NCBI GenBank assembly: GCA_029718625.1
Contig: CM056379.1
Coordinates: 67,512,670 to 67,576,669 of the forward strand
DNA from: Synaphobranchus kaupii
Lineage: Eukaryota > Chordata > Actinopteri > Anguilliformes > Synaphobranchidae
Direction of reading: 5' to 3'
Length of the DNA stretch: 64,000 nt
A model generated the notes under the pieces. The model searched no databases, had not been told where the DNA came from, and was given only the letters and a program-made list of their open reading frames with translations. Below, one piece after another: positions 12,117 through 23,208 of this stretch. Within the stretch, counting starts at the first letter, position 1, and each line of letters opens with the position of its first letter. The position numbers and the translations under genes are program-made.

Positions 12117-12186
12117 ACTGTGGCTTAGTGGTTAAAACTGCAGTCTGTCACAAAGTGGATAGTGGGTTCGAGCCCAGCAGGGCACA
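12117..12186 (+). other. tRNA-like segment (box A / box B), not a functional tRNA
   Basis: TGGCTTAGTGG fits a Pol III box A and GGGTTCGAGCCC fits box B, at tRNA-like spacing. The acceptor arm does not pair and the T stem has a mismatch, so this is best read as a SINE-type promoter remnant. Comparable segments lie at 45434, 56322, 58708, 58954 and 62655. Confidence 0.6.
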
Positions 12187-12325
12187 TGTGTATTTTCCAC
12201 AAAAACAATGTGCAACTGTTAAGTTCTTTTCATTTCTTAGACTGTTATTATTTTCACATTGACACATAAACGTATTTTTATTGCAAAGGCAAAACAGGTT
12301 TTCAATGTTTCACTTGTATTATATC

Positions 12326-12375
12326 ACACCCTCCCCAAACCAGACGCCCACTTTTGTCTGGTTTGGGGAGGGTGT
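12326..12375. other. Perfect 20 bp inverted repeat with 10-nt loop
   Basis: Arms are ACACCCTCCCCAAACCAGAC and its exact complement, separated by GCCCACTTTT. The hairpin lies inside the tRNA-like repeat, and the matching part of the second copy near 46055 lacks it. Confidence 0.9.
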
Positions 12376-12882
12376 TACGCTCTGCTCTTGCGGTCATGAC
12401 TGACTGACTGTGAAAACCCCTTGCCTCGGCCAACATTTCTTTATTCATTAATTTCTTCACTTCAGCTCTGTTCACTTTATCCTTTTCACACATAACACAA
12501 GGTCACCATAAAATTAACTAGTAGGAAAATTAAGAATTTACGATAATAGCCTACATTAAGAATTGAGGATAGCCTCTTTTAAGCTGCAAGCCTTTAAACG
12601 ATCGGATTTATAAACCGCCAATTCCCCAAACATATCTGATTCATGGTTAGTCACTTATAAATAAATAGATAGCCTCCGAATGTGGCTCTAGTCTACGCTA
12701 CTCTGCTGATAATGTAGCTTACTGCAAACACTTTTAATTATTAGAAGAAGAAGAAGAAGAAGAAGAATCTCTGGTATGTACTTTCTTAGTAGTATCTACT
12801 GTTTTCTTTCTGGCTAAGATTCCTGGGAAATATGCGTTGTCCAATTAAGCTTGTTCGCCAACGTTACTTCCTGCTTCTCGTC

Positions 12883-13941
12883 TATGACCAGAAAAAGAAG
12901 GACTGGACAATGACAACATCACAATGCGGAAGTTCAACGTTCTTTCTAACAATGGGACCAGCAGCCTAGTGAGCCTACGCCGAGAGTATTATTAGCAGCG
13001 CGTCTGACCGTGCAGCATGAAACTTGTCGAATTGCCCTTACCCATTCTTGGTCCCTCTTTTAGGATTTTTGGAATCAAATCGTTGTTTCCCCCCTACCAT
13101 CCCCGCTATTAGACCACAGAGGTGCTGGACATTTAACTAAGTTAACGTTTTAGTAGCGACTAACGTGTTAGCTAACGTTGTCATACAATTTCTTCTTACC
13201 ATGGAAAATCCCCTAACGTTAGATTCTTGTTTACATTGTCAGACGGATGTTAGGGAAGTCTGTTACCACGGCGGCACTTTCGCCACAAATCAGCAATTAT
13301 ATCGTGAAATATCCTACCCTCTTTGAAAACAAAAAAGAAAGAAAAGTGAACTTTAGTCCCAACAGTTATCATCACCATTATCATTATCATCGTGTAACAG
13401 ATTTCCCGAACATCTGTCCGAGAATGTAAACAGTTCGGTAAAAAAATGTAATGACGTTAGCTAGGTAGCTATTCACAAAAGTTAGCACAATTGTGATAGC
13501 TAAGGTTAGCTAGCCTATAAATATTAAATATAATATTGCAAATCAACTGTCAATTTCCAACGGTTTATACAAACAGCAAATTCACGTGAATAGAACGCTA
13601 TAGCAAGCTAACAGATGGCTACAATGACATCAACGTTCGCTTACAACAAAATAGCCATATGAAAACTACAAAAACTCACAAATGCCTGACATGATTTTAA
13701 AAAAGGACCATCGTAGAGTATGTTCTATTTCTGTAATTTTATTTTGACCAGTATTACACAATAAAACCAAAACATAAAGACGTAGACCTAGATTTAAAAC
13801 CTATGTGGAGCTGTCACCAGCATCCGCTCCCATTCATTCAAGTCTCCGGCGCTGGTCCCATTGGTTATTTACTTCCTCAAATCGCAAAGAATCATGGGTA
13901 GACAGTAACGTCATTGTCCAGTCCTTCTTTTTCTGGTCATA
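12883..13941. mobile_element. 1.06 kb DNA element with 32 bp TIRs and 8-10 bp target duplication
   Basis: The left end starts TATGACCAGAAAAAGAAGGA and continues to CAATGAC; the right end is its exact complement over 32 bp. The direct repeat GCTTCTCGTC lies just outside both ends (12873-12882 and 13942-13951). If the TIR is extended by one base (CTATGACC), the duplication is 8 bp; otherwise 9-10 bp. That range fits hAT or Mutator-like elements. Sub-terminal similarity continues for ~60 bp (CAATGGGACCAGC on both sides). No transposase is recognisable inside. Confidence 0.85.
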
Positions 13942-14109
13942 GCTTCTCGTCAGGAAGCAGAAACAAGCTAGGCTACTACGAAGCGAATCAACATGCATTA
14001 TAGCCTACATTCATTGCACTACAGAAAACGAAACTAAACCTAGCTGTCCGGTACCAAAACATTTCCCGCAGGTAACGTTCTACACTACCGGAAAAAAACT
14101 CTGCTGTGC

Positions 14110-14310
14110 AGAAACTCACTAGCTCGCTCGTTAGCTCGTAGCCCACACATGGAAGGTTGGAGATACGCATCCGGCAATCCAGTGTTGAATAGCCTAACAG
14201 CTGTGCTTATAAACTCTCTAGCTCGTTCGCTAGCTCGTAGCCCACACATGGAAGGTTATGCATCCGGGAGTTATGCATCCGGCAATCCAGTGTTGAATAG
14301 CCTAACGTTA
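14110..14310 (+). repeat. ~100 bp tandem duplication
   Basis: GCTCGTAGCCCACACATGGA and CATCCGGCAATCCAGTGTTG each occur twice (near 14132/14236 and 14167/14276). The second unit also carries a short internal doubling of TTATGCATCCGG. Confidence 0.85.
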
Positions 14311-14319
14311 AATGTATTT

Positions 14320-14650
14320 AATTTTCTATAGAATACTAATATAGTAGTAATAATAGTATAGTAGTAACTAATAATAGCCCTATTTTAAAACTGTATTTCC
14401 ATATTTTACTGATGTAAACTATTTAGGCTGTATGTCTTTCATCTAGAATGTGTTTGCGTAGCCCATTGTGCATGTATGTCTCCATGTAGACTTGGTTCAT
14501 TAATTTACATGCTTCTTCATGATCCATAGCTCAGGTGGTGCTGTTCATTGTATTTCATTACACATTAAATACTGCTCTTCTACAAACTCTTTTCATGTAA
14601 TTGTGAGCTGTCTGTAATGGGATAACTGTTCTCATTCTTGTCAATAGATG
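14320..14650. other. Unassigned AT-rich flank of the Gypsy insertion
   Basis: Nothing coding or repetitive is evident. A short ATAGTAGTAATAATAGTATAG run lies near 14340. Confidence 0.45.
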
Positions 14651-14655
14651 GTTAA

Positions 14656-16092
14656 TGTTACGACCCAGATACGAGACGAACCCAAGTGCAACGACCAGGA
14701 GACAGATTCACAGAAAGGAGCTTTATTAAATTAAGTGTTGGGGTAGTCCCAACACTGTACAGGAACGGCAACACACAGTATCACACAGGGTAATGCCAGG
14801 AAGCCCGGAACGGACTGCTCCAAGCCGGAGCTGGATTGGAAGATCCGGAACGGGTTCCAAGCCGGAACTGGACTGGACTTAGGTGTGGGTAACACCTGAA
14901 CTGGACTGGAACTGGACCGGGAGGTCCACACTGGAATCGGGGTCTGGAACGGATTGTTCCAAGCCGGAACTGGACTGGACTGGAACTGGACCGGGAGGTC
15001 CACACTGGAATCAGGGTCTGGAACGGATTGTTCCAAACCGGAACTGGACAGGACAGGAAGGTGCGCAACTCACACCTGGACTGGACTGGAACTGGACCGG
15101 GAGGTCCACACTGGAATCGGGGTCTGGAACGGATTGTTCCAAACCGGAACTGGACTGGACAGGAAGGTGCACGACTCACACCTGGACTGGACTGGAACTA
15201 GCAGGGGAGCGACTCACTACGGCTGGACTGGAACTGGACCGGGATGACTACACCGGTACTGGGCAAAACAAAACAGAGGGGGATTAGTTCGGGAGTAGGC
15301 ACGGGAAGGACCGGGAGGTTCTCACAGGGATGCGGGGCGTGACAGGTAGGTAGGTGGTGAGGAACGGCAGAGTTGGGTAGTGTGGCGTTGCTTAGGTAGG
15401 TCCGGTAGGAGCTGGCTGGACTCCAGAGCTCCCGGAACCGTAACCGAAGATCTTGGAGGCTGCTTCGGCCGGACAGGAACAACTGGAGGGTAGCCAGGAT
15501 AGATATGCCACCACGGATCCTACGTTTAGCTGGAGGTGGAGGTACCGCAACACACACAACAAACACGGGGAAACGAACACTGCCACGGATGAATGGGAGC
15601 CGGGTTAGCTGGAGGTAAGAGGGAAACAGGTTAGCTGCATGCAATACAGGAATGACTGGGGAGGTAAACTACCAATCCGTAGTTTCGAGCGAACTAAATG
15701 CTGTAAGGGGATAATATCCCACAACCAAGCGAGTAGAACTTCGTAAAAGACCAGGAAACAACAAGCATTAACACCGAGTGAGGATAGTTAACGAACTGGC
15801 GCCGACTGGCAGCCAGCCGAAGGTATAAATAGTGAAGCTAATGATAAACTAAATAAGGCGCAGGTGTGGAAATCAAACGGGAGTGATTACAAAACACCAG
15901 GTGAGGAAATGCATGCAACGAGGGGGGAAGGAGTGAAAGGCGGAAGTAAAACAAGACAACCAGACGAACAAGTCAGGGAAGGAAACGCCTAGTCCGCAGC
16001 AGCGGGGAAAACACGGACAAAGGGATCCAACATGACACGGAGGGAAAACAGGAAAACACGGAAAACGAACAGGAAGGGAGCGGAACATTACA
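14656..16092 (-). repeat. 3' LTR of the Gypsy element
   Basis: It starts TGTTACGACC and ends ATTACA on the plus strand, with TG...CA borders. On the element's strand, a TTTAATAAAG poly(A) signal lies near 14722-14731. Between ~14840 and 15210 it contains about three copies of a ~106 bp unit rich in GGAACTGGACTGGA and GGACCGGGAGGTCCACACTG. The 97-148-codon open frames here follow that short repeat and occur identically in the other LTR, so I do not treat them as genes. Confidence 0.97.
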
Positions 16093-16107
16093 GTACCCCC
16101 CCCCTCA
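16093..16107 (-). promoter_or_regulatory. Polypurine tract of the Gypsy element
   Basis: On the element's strand the sequence directly before the 3' LTR is GAGGGGGGGGGTAC, a purine run with nine consecutive G. Its position fits the primer site for plus-strand DNA synthesis. It overlaps the end of pol by a few bases. Confidence 0.8.
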
Positions 16108-19100
16108 ATGTACGCCACCTGGCGTACCTGGCGGCCTGGTCTTGTAAGGGAAGCGTCTGTGGAAATCCTGGATCAGTGATTGATCCAGGATGAGGCTCCT
16201 GTGGAGCCACGACCGCTCCTCAGGACCATACCCCTCCCAGTCCACGAGGTATTGGAATCCCCGACCTTTACGGCGGATGTCGATAATACGGTCCACCGTG
16301 TAGGCCGGGGCGTTGTCGATGACCCGGACAGGTGGAGGAGGGAGGGTAGGGGAACTGAGGGGGCTGGAGGCGACAGGCTTAATTTGTGACACATGAAAAA
16401 CGGGGTAAACTTTGAGGGAGGCAGGGAGGGAGAGCTTAACAGAAACTGGGTTAATTAAGCAAACAATAGGGAAGGGACCAATAAACCGGGGCCGAAGTTT
16501 CTTAGAGGAGGAGGGAAGGGAAATGTTGGACGTGGAGAGCCAGACCTGCTGACCGGCCCTATACTTAGGGGCTGCGGTCCTGTGAAGGTCCGCCAGACGT
16601 TGGGAACGGGAATTAGAACGCAGGAGTGCGGTGCGTGCAAGTCTCCACATGCGCTTGCATTTGAGGAGGTGAGATCTAACGGAGGGGACTGCTACCTCGG
16701 CCTCCTGGGCCGACAGGAGAGGGGGTTGGTAACCCAATGAGCACTCGAACGGGGACAACCCTGTGGAAGCACTTTTAAGGGAGTTGTGAGCGTACTCTAC
16801 CCAGGGGAGAAAACGGCTCCAGGAGGCGGGATTGCGTGCAGTGACGCACCGCAGGGCGGCCCCCAGGTCCTGGTTCGCCCTCTCTGCCTGGCCGTTAGAC
16901 TGGGGATGGAAGCCAGACGACAAACTAGCCGAGGCCCCCAGGGCTACACAGAACGCCTTCCAAACCTGGGAGGAGAATTGGGGCCCACGGTCAGAAACGA
17001 TGTCGGACGGGATCCCGTGCAGCCTGACCACATGTAACACCAGGAGCTCCGCAGTTTCGAGGGCGGACGGGAGCTTAGGGAGGGGAATAAAGTGAACCGC
17101 CTTGGAGAACCGATCCACTATTGTCAGAATGACGGAATTACCTTCTGACAATGGCAGACCGTTGACAAAATCCACGCCAATGTGGCTCCAAGGACGGCCC
17201 GGGACAGGGAGGGGAAGGAGAAGACCGGAGGGAGGCTGGTGGGATGCCTTGCTCCTGGCGCACACTGCGCAGGCCAGGACAAAGGCACGGGTATCCTCCT
17301 TGAGAGTGGGCCACCAAAAACTCCTCCTGACGAGGGTGGTCGTTCTGGTAACACCTGGGTGACACGCCAGACAGGAGGCGTGAACCCACTCAAGGACCTG
17401 GGAGCGGACGGAGTTGGGTACAAATAGGGAGGAGTTAGGGTTACTACGGGGGTCAGGGTGGGAAGTCTGGGCGGACCTCACAATCTCCTCGATCTTCCAG
17501 GAGACCGCAGCCACCACACAGGACGCCGGTAGAATCGGCTCAGGGTCAGCAGGACTGGAGGGAAGGGAAAAAACACGGGATAAGGCATCCGCCTTGATAT
17601 TGCGGGAACCGGGGCGGTAAGACACAGAAAAATTGAATCGGGCAAAGAATAATGACCATCTAGCCTGTCTGGCATTAAGCCTCTTAGCAGTTTTCAGGTA
17701 AATTAAATTTTGATGGTCAGTTAAAACAATAAAGGGATTACCTGCCCCCTCCAGCCAGTGGCGCCACTCCTCAAAAGCCAGCTTGATGGCAAGAAGTTCC
17801 CGATCCCCGACATCATAGTTTCGTTCGGCGGAGGACAGCCTCCGGGAGAAGAAAGCACAGGGATGGAGCTTGTTGTCCAAGGCGGCTCGTTGGGACAGAA
17901 TGGCCCCCACGCCGGTGTCGGAGGCATCCACCTCAATCGTAAATTGACGGGTGGGATCAGGGTGACAAAGAATAGGGGCCGAGGAAAACCGAGTCTTAAG
18001 CCGTTCAAACGCAAGCTGGGCCTCGGAGTTCCAACAAAAAGAAAAAACAGTGGAAGTGAGTTTGGTAAGGGGAGCAGCAATGACACTGTAGTTGCGGATA
18101 AACCGGCGATAGAAATTAGCAAAACCAAGGAATTGTTGTAGGTGCTTACGAGAGGTGGGTTGGGGCCATTCTGTCACCGCCTTGATTTTGACAGGATCCG
18201 CCCGGATGCTGCCCTCCTCGATGATGAAGCCGAGGAACGGGACTGAGGAGACGTGGAAGGAGCACTTCTCCGCCTTGACGAAGAGCTGATTCTCCAGAAG
18301 ACGCTGGAGAACCTCCCGGACATGAAGAATGTGCTCCTGAGGGGACTTGGAAAAAATCAAAATATCATCAATGTAAACAAAGACGGTCTTCCCCAACAGG
18401 TCTCGCAGCACGTCATTCACCATGCCCTGGAAGACTGCAGGGGCGTTAGTAAGGCCGAAGGGGACCACCAGGTACTCGTAGTGGCCCAACGGGGTATTGA
18501 AGGCAGTCTTCCATTCATCCCCGTCCCGTATACGCACCAAGTGGTACGCATTACGGAGGTCGAGCTTGGAGAATATGACGGCTTGCGAGAGGGGTTCAAA
18601 AGCAGTGTTAATGAGGGGAAGAGGATATTTATTGCGGATGGTGATTTGATTAAGCCCCCGGTAGTCGATGCAGGGCCGTAGTGAGCCATCCTTTTTCCCC
18701 ACAAAAAAGAACCCAGCACCAACAGGAGAAGAGGAGGGACGGATGATGCCCGAGGCGAGGGACTCGTGAATGTACTCCTCCATGGCTAACTTCTCCGGCC
18801 CCGACAGACTGTAGAGGCGGCCAGACGGAAGCTTGGCTCCTGCCAGCAGGTCTATGCAGCAGTCGTAAGGCCGGTGAGGAGGTAGGGACAGAGCGCGTGA
18901 TTTCGAGAATATATGGCAGAGGTCGTGATATTGCTTGGGAACGTTGGAAAGATCGGGTTCGGGTAGGTTGGTGCTGGGATCCTTGGACCCCGGAGGGGGC
19001 AGAGCGGAACGGAGACAGCTAGCCAGACAGTGACCACTCCACGCCAGGATACGACCGGCTTGCCAGTCGATGTGAGGGTTGTGAAGGCGGAGCCAGGTCT

Positions 19101-19476
19101 GACCCAAAACTATGGAGGATTGTTTGGAGTTGATGAGTAAGAGTTGAATACTCTCCCGATGATTGCCGGATAATACTAGCTGTATAGGAACGGTGGAGTG
19201 GGTCACTAACCCCAGACTCCTACCGTCTAAGGCGAAGGCTGTAATGGGAGAGGGTAGAATTTCCGTGAGGATGCCGGCCCTCCTGGCGAAGGTGATGTCC
19301 ATGAAGTTGGCGTCGGCTCCAGAGTCGATGAGAGCCGACGAGACTTCGGACTTGTCCCTCCAAAGGAGAGTGGCCTTAAATACAAGGCGATTCTGAGCTG
19401 CATGGCAAGGTATGATAGGGCTCGTCAGTACGCCCAGTTCAACTGGCGAGCCTATTCTTTTGGGCGAATCGGGCAA
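16105..19476 (-). CDS. pol: Gypsy Pol polyprotein: PR-RT-RNase H-integrase-chromodomain
   Basis: The frame is 1123 codons with no stop. Protease: DSGA at residues 51-54. Reverse transcriptase: about 215-430, with YIDD at 368-371 and the FGLTNAP motif before it. RNase H: about 510-635, with acidic D517 (VDASD) and D587 (LTDHQN). Integrase: zinc-binding H699, H706, C736, C739 and catalytic D769, D829 and E865, giving the D-x59-D-x35-E spacing. A chromodomain lies at about 1059-1110 ([19 protein letters not shown]), which in chromoviruses steers integration to marked chromatin. The ATG at 19476 lies inside gag; the frame is -1 relative to gag, so Pol is more likely made as a Gag-Pol fusion by frameshifting than from this ATG. 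Confidence 0.97.
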   Translation of the reverse strand: MPDSPKRIGSPVELGVLTSPIIPCHAAQNRLVFKATLLWRDKSEVSSALIDSGADANFMDITFARRAGILTEILPSPITAFALDGRSLGLVTHSTVPIQLVLSGNHRESIQLLLINSKQSSIVLGQTWLRLHNPHIDWQAGRILAWSGHCLASCLRSALPPPGSKDPSTNLPEPDLSNVPKQYHDLCHIFSKSRALSLPPHRPYDCCIDLLAGAKLPSGRLYSLSGPEKLAMEEYIHESLASGIIRPSSSPVGAGFFFVGKKDGSLRPCIDYRGLNQITIRNKYPLPLINTAFEPLSQAVIFSKLDLRNAYHLVRIRDGDEWKTAFNTPLGHYEYLVVPFGLTNAPAVFQGMVNDVLRDLLGKTVFVYIDDILIFSKSPQEHILHVREVLQRLLENQLFVKAEKCSFHVSSVPFLGFIIEEGSIRADPVKIKAVTEWPQPTSRKHLQQFLGFANFYRRFIRNYSVIAAPLTKLTSTVFSFCWNSEAQLAFERLKTRFSSAPILCHPDPTRQFTIEVDASDTGVGAILSQRAALDNKLHPCAFFSRRLSSAERNYDVGDRELLAIKLAFEEWRHWLEGAGNPFIVLTDHQNLIYLKTAKRLNARQARWSLFFARFNFSVSYRPGSRNIKADALSRVFSLPSSPADPEPILPASCVVAAVSWKIEEIVRSAQTSHPDPRSNPNSSLFVPNSVRSQVLEWVHASCLACHPGVTRTTTLVRRSFWWPTLKEDTRAFVLACAVCARSKASHQPPSGLLLPLPVPGRPWSHIGVDFVNGLPLSEGNSVILTIVDRFSKAVHFIPLPKLPSALETAELLVLHVVRLHGIPSDIVSDRGPQFSSQVWKAFCVALGASASLSSGFHPQSNGQAERANQDLGAALRCVTARNPASWSRFLPWVEYAHNSLKSASTGLSPFECSLGYQPPLLSAQEAEVAVPSVRSHLLKCKRMWRLARTALLRSNSRSQRLADLHRTAAPKYRAGQQVWLSTSNISLPSSSKKLRPRFIGPFPIVCLINPVSVKLSLPASLKVYPVFHVSQIKPVASSPLSSPTLPPPPVRVIDNAPAYTVDRIIDIRRKGRGFQYLVDWEGYGPEERSWLHRSLILDQSLIQDFHRRFPYKTRPPGTPGGVH

Positions 19477-20408
19477 GAGGCGATCTGGTGGCCAGGCTTG
19501 CCGCAGTAGAAGCAGGATCTAGAGCGTAGGCGACGTTGGCGCTCCTCGGCGTTGACCGCAACTCTGCCCAGTTGCATGGGCTCCTCCTCAGAGACCCCAG
19601 ACGCCGCTCTGGATCCTGAAGCAGAAGGGTGTGAACGGATGTGTAATTGATGACCGGAGTTCCCCCCTCGCTCACGGGCCCGGATACGGAGACGGTTGTC
19701 AATAGCTATGGCCAGACTAATAAGACTGTTGAGTGAGGTGGATTCTTCACGGGTGGCAAGTTGGTCTTTCAGCTCCTCGCTAAGTGCCTGGCGAAAGGCC
19801 CCCTGAAGGGCGGTGTCATTCCATCCGGACTCCGCTGCGAGGGTACGGAATTGGATCGCCATCTCCGCGACGCTGCGACTTCCTTGACGGACCTGAAGTA
19901 GGCGTTGAGTAGCGTCTCGCCCGCAGGTAGGGTGATCAAACACACGCCGCATCTCGGCGGTGAAGGCAGCGAAGTTGTTGCAGAGCGCGACTTGGCTGTC
20001 CCAAATGGATGTAGCCCACTCCAGGGCACCTCCTCCCAAGCTGCTCATAATAAAAGCGATCTTACATGGGTCGGAGGCGAAGGAGGAGGGCTGCATCCGG
20101 AATACAATGTCGCATTTCATTAAAAACTCGCGACATTTTCCCAATCCCCCGCGGTATAATTCTGGGTGTTGTACGCGGGGCTCTCGATGTGAAGTGGAAA
20201 CAGGAGGATCCACCGGCGGATCCGGCGCGGGCGGTGTAGGACCCATAGGAATACGCGGAAGCGGCTGGTGAAGAGATAGCTGCGCCACTTGCTCCGTGAT
20301 GCCCCTCAGCACCTCCAACACGTCATCCAAACGACGGCCCTGTTGGTCGCTGACCGCAGTTTGGCAGGAGAAGGCGTGACGAATCTGCTCCAGGTCGGCT
20401 GGGTCCAT
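19452..20408 (-). CDS. gag: Gypsy Gag
   Basis: The protein is 318 residues. Residues ~1-45 are predicted helical/coiled-coil ([11 protein letters not shown]...[11 protein letters not shown]), 50-75 are proline-rich, ~85-240 resemble the retrotransposon capsid domain ([16 protein letters not shown]), and one CCHC zinc knuckle lies at C299-C302-H307-C312. The ATG is only 20 bp from the end of the 5' LTR, so the leader is very short. The stop TAG at 19452-19454 lies right after a slippery heptamer. Gag packages the RNA and forms the cytoplasmic particle. Confidence 0.96.
   Translation of the reverse strand: MDPADLEQIRHAFSCQTAVSDQQGRRLDDVLEVLRGITEQVAQLSLHQPLPRIPMGPTPPAPDPPVDPPVSTSHREPRVQHPELYRGGLGKCREFLMKCDIVFRMQPSSFASDPCKIAFIMSSLGGGALEWATSIWDSQVALCNNFAAFTAEMRRVFDHPTCGRDATQRLLQVRQGSRSVAEMAIQFRTLAAESGWNDTALQGAFRQALSEELKDQLATREESTSLNSLISLAIAIDNRLRIRARERGGNSGHQLHIRSHPSASGSRAASGVSEEEPMQLGRVAVNAEERQRRLRSRSCFYCGKPGHQIASCPIRPKE
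19458..19464 (-). promoter_or_regulatory. -1 ribosomal frameshift heptamer CCCAAAA
   Basis: On the coding strand gag reads CGC CCA AAA GAA TAG. The heptamer C CCA AAA has the X XXY YYZ form in the gag frame, and slipping back one base gives CCC AAA AGA ATA GGC, exactly the pol frame (PKRIGS). The gag stop follows one codon later. A downstream pseudoknot or stem was not modelled. Confidence 0.8.
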
Positions 20409-20428
20409 GCTTATTGGCCAGTTCGTTC

Positions 20429-21865
20429 TGTTACGACCCAGATATGAGACGAACCCAAGTGCAACGACCAGGAGACAGATTCACAGAAAGGAGCTTTATT
20501 AAATTAAGTGTTGGGGTAGTCCCAACACTGTACAGGAACGGCAACACACAGTATCACACAGGGTAATGCCAGGAAGCCCGGAACGGACTGCTCCAAGCCG
20601 GAGCTGGATTGGAAGATCCGGAACGGGTTCCAAGCCGGAACTGGACTGGACTTAGGTGTGGGTAACACCTGAACTGGACTGGAACTGGACCGGGAGGTCC
20701 ACACTGGAATCGGGGTCTGGAACGGATTGTTCCAAGCCGGAACTGGACTGGACTGGAACTGGACCGGGAGGTCCACACTGGAATCAGGGTCTGGAACGGA
20801 TTGTTCCAAACCGGAACTGGACAGGACAGGAAGGTGCGCAACTCACACCTGGACTGGACTGGAACTGGACCGGGAGGTCCACACTGGAATCGGGGTCTGG
20901 AACGGATTGTTCCAAACCGGAACTGGACTGGACAGGAAGGTGCACGACTCACACCTGGACTGGACTGGAACTAGCAGGGGAGCGACTCACTACGGCTGGA
21001 CTGGAACTGGACCGGGATGACTACACCGGTACTGGGCAAAACAAAACAGAGGGGGATTAGTTCGGGAGTAGGCACGGGAAGGACCGGGAGGTTCTCACAG
21101 GGATGCGGGGCGTGACAGGTAGGTAGGTGGTGAGGAACGGCAGAGTTGGGTAGTGTGGCGTTGCTTAGGTAGGTCCGGTAGGAGCTGGCTGGACTCCAGA
21201 GCTCCCGGAACCGTAACCGAAGATCTTGGAGGCTGCTTCGGCCGGACAGGAACAACTGGAGGGTAGCCAGGATAGATATGCCACCACGGATCCTACGTTT
21301 AGCTGGAGGTGGAGGTACCGCAACACACACAACAAACACGGGGAAACGAACACTGCCACGGATGAATGGGAGCCGGGTTAGCTGGAGGTAAGAGGGAAAC
21401 AGGTTAGCTGCATGCAATACAGGAATGACTGGGGAGGTAAACTACCAATCCGTAGTTTCGAGCGAACTAAATGCTGTAAGGGGATAATATCCCACAACCA
21501 AGCGAGTAGAACTTCGTAAAAGACCAGGAAACAACAAGCATTAACACCGAGTGAGGATAGTTAACGAACTGGCGCCGACTGGCAGCCAGCCGAAGGTATA
21601 AATAGTGAAGCTAATGATAAACTAAATAAGGCGCAGGTGTGGAAATCAAACGGGAGTGATTACAAAACACCAGGTGAGGAAATGCATGCAACGAGGGGGG
21701 AAGGAGTGAAAGGCGGAAGTAAAACAAGACAACCAGACGAACAAGTCAGGGAAGGAAACGCCTAGTCCGCAGCAGCGGGGAAAACACGGACAAAGGGATC
21801 CAACATGACACGGAGGGAAAACAGGAAAACACGGAAAACGAACAGGAAGGGAGCGGAACATTACA
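20429..21865 (-). repeat. 5' LTR of the Gypsy element
   Basis: This is the promoter copy for the minus-strand element, a repeat of 14656-16092 at a constant offset of 5773 bp. Transcription would start in this LTR and run leftward into gag. The 20 bp between the LTR and the gag ATG must hold the primer-binding site (GAACGAACTGGCCAATAAGC); I could not match it to a tRNA end. Confidence 0.97.
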
Positions 21866-21870
21866 GTTAA

Positions 21871-23200
21871 GCGAATGTCTGCATACATTTCTTTGGAATG
21901 CATGTCTCTCTCCGTGTTTATCTTCATGCATTATTCATCATTAGTTAGCTATAAAAAAAATAAGTGATATCAGATCAAAAACGTCTACGACGTAAAAAAA
22001 ATTGTAGAAACACAGGGCCAAGTTGCATTAAATAATTTAGGAAAGTTTGGATAGCATTGCTTTGGCAGGGAGGTCAAACCCGTTTTCGTGATTTTTCAGA
22101 AAACATATTTTGCCAGCTTATTTTTCATGTAAATTATATTGTCCTAAATGCTACAATATAATCAAATAACAATATATAAATCGCTAGCTTGTCAGAAAAA
22201 GGACGTTTGTTCGCTTTAAAATTATTTTTTAAATTAGCCCGTTTCACTTCCATGTAATCACTCTCGTTGGATGGAAACACATCATCATCTGTGCTACTTT
22301 TAGGATACCGTTATCCTTATTTTTTCAACAACAAGAACCGACATTTTGTGGTATTCGTACAGGAAAACTAATATACTCTACACATTTACTCACATATATT
22401 GTTATGGCGTGTTGTATTTAATTAAATATGTACTCCCAAAACGCCATACGTGCCAAGCGTCTGTTTCAAACTTGGCGGGTCCCGCGGCTTCAGAATTCCA
22501 CTGTATTCGCAACAGTAACATTGATTAGCCTACTTAATGCGTCTGGGTTTGACCCATTTTGACATTGCGCGGCTATTTCATAATTTGTTTATTAAACCCT
22601 ATTGGCTTTGTTCAGGTAATGCATATGACGTTCTCGACCTGAAAACAGATTAAAAGTAAATCATTATGCCTCTTAAAGATTCATTTTAACTTTGATATAC
22701 TTATAATTATAAATTGTATCGCTTTTTAAAAACAATAACAATGTTGATTACGGTAGGGCTGTTCGACCTATTTCTCATGTTCGAATGAATGGCAATATCA
22801 TAAGAACAGTGAGATTTTGGTCCTTTTTATTGTACATACAGTCATGTGTTAGTGAATGGCAATCACAAAAACACAGATCTGTGTATGATAGCTGTTTTTC
22901 CTGAAAGACAGAAAAACAATGTTATGGGGCTCTGAAAGAGAAAGTTAGTTGTTAATGGGGAGGGGGGTACAATAAATGAACAATATAAAGAATGATTTTT
23001 TTAAAAGATAAACTATATACACTATGTACAGGATGGCCCATGGTGCTAAAAATACAAGTGTCTACCCACACTAATAGTTCCTATTAATATATACACTACA
23101 CACAGGTTATAGAGACGGCTGACACTGCTGGCTTGAAAGTGCCCGCTCAGCAGTTCAGAACCCACATTTTACCAACACCCAGTTCAACCACATTACATTA
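21871..23200. other. AT-rich DNA without recognisable genes
   Basis: The left part (about 21960-22060) contains inverted fragments of the repeat at 3340/33430. The remainder shows no domain or terminal repeat. Short open frames have no recognisable content. Confidence 0.5.
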
Positions 23201-23208
23201 GCTTAACA

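Larger units (their letters stand above)
11650..14125 (+). repeat. tRNA-like-containing dispersed repeat, copy 1
   Basis: The repeat starts near ATTGGGATGGCAGGTATGCC. Blocks recur in the same order at 45036-46930: CACTTTTCAGGGTTTCCTAC, CACAGCATTCAGATACAA, a (CTT)n tract, a tRNA-like segment, TTCACTTCAGCTCTGTTCA and AAATTAAGAATTTACGATAA. It carries a (CTTCTT)n run at 11917-11938 and a (GAA)n run at 12752-12775. A 1.06 kb element is inserted at 12883-13941, absent from the second copy. The opening motif also occurs in the Helitron-like blocks at 56450 (inverted) and 62577, which suggests common descent. Confidence 0.7.
14651..21870 (-). mobile_element. Complete Ty3/Gypsy chromovirus retrotransposon
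   Basis: Two 1437 bp direct repeats (14656-16092 and 20429-21865) enclose gag and pol on the minus strand. A 5 bp duplication, GTTAA, sits outside both LTRs (14651-14655 and 21866-21870). The LTRs differ at only one position that I noticed (GATACGAG against GATATGAG near the left edge), so the insertion is recent. Gag and pol are both uninterrupted. Pol has the order PR-RT-RNase H-IN with a C-terminal chromodomain, which defines the chromovirus branch; sushi-ichi of pufferfish is the best-known fish member. No envelope gene is present. Confidence 0.97.

Noticed and set aside
14731..15644. Several 97-148-codon open frames on both strands in each LTR
   Set aside because: They track a GC-rich minisatellite, occur identically in both LTRs, and encode repetitive strings without domains.
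16105..19476. Many plus-strand open frames antisense to pol
   Set aside because: They are shadows of the intact pol frame and show no domains of their own.
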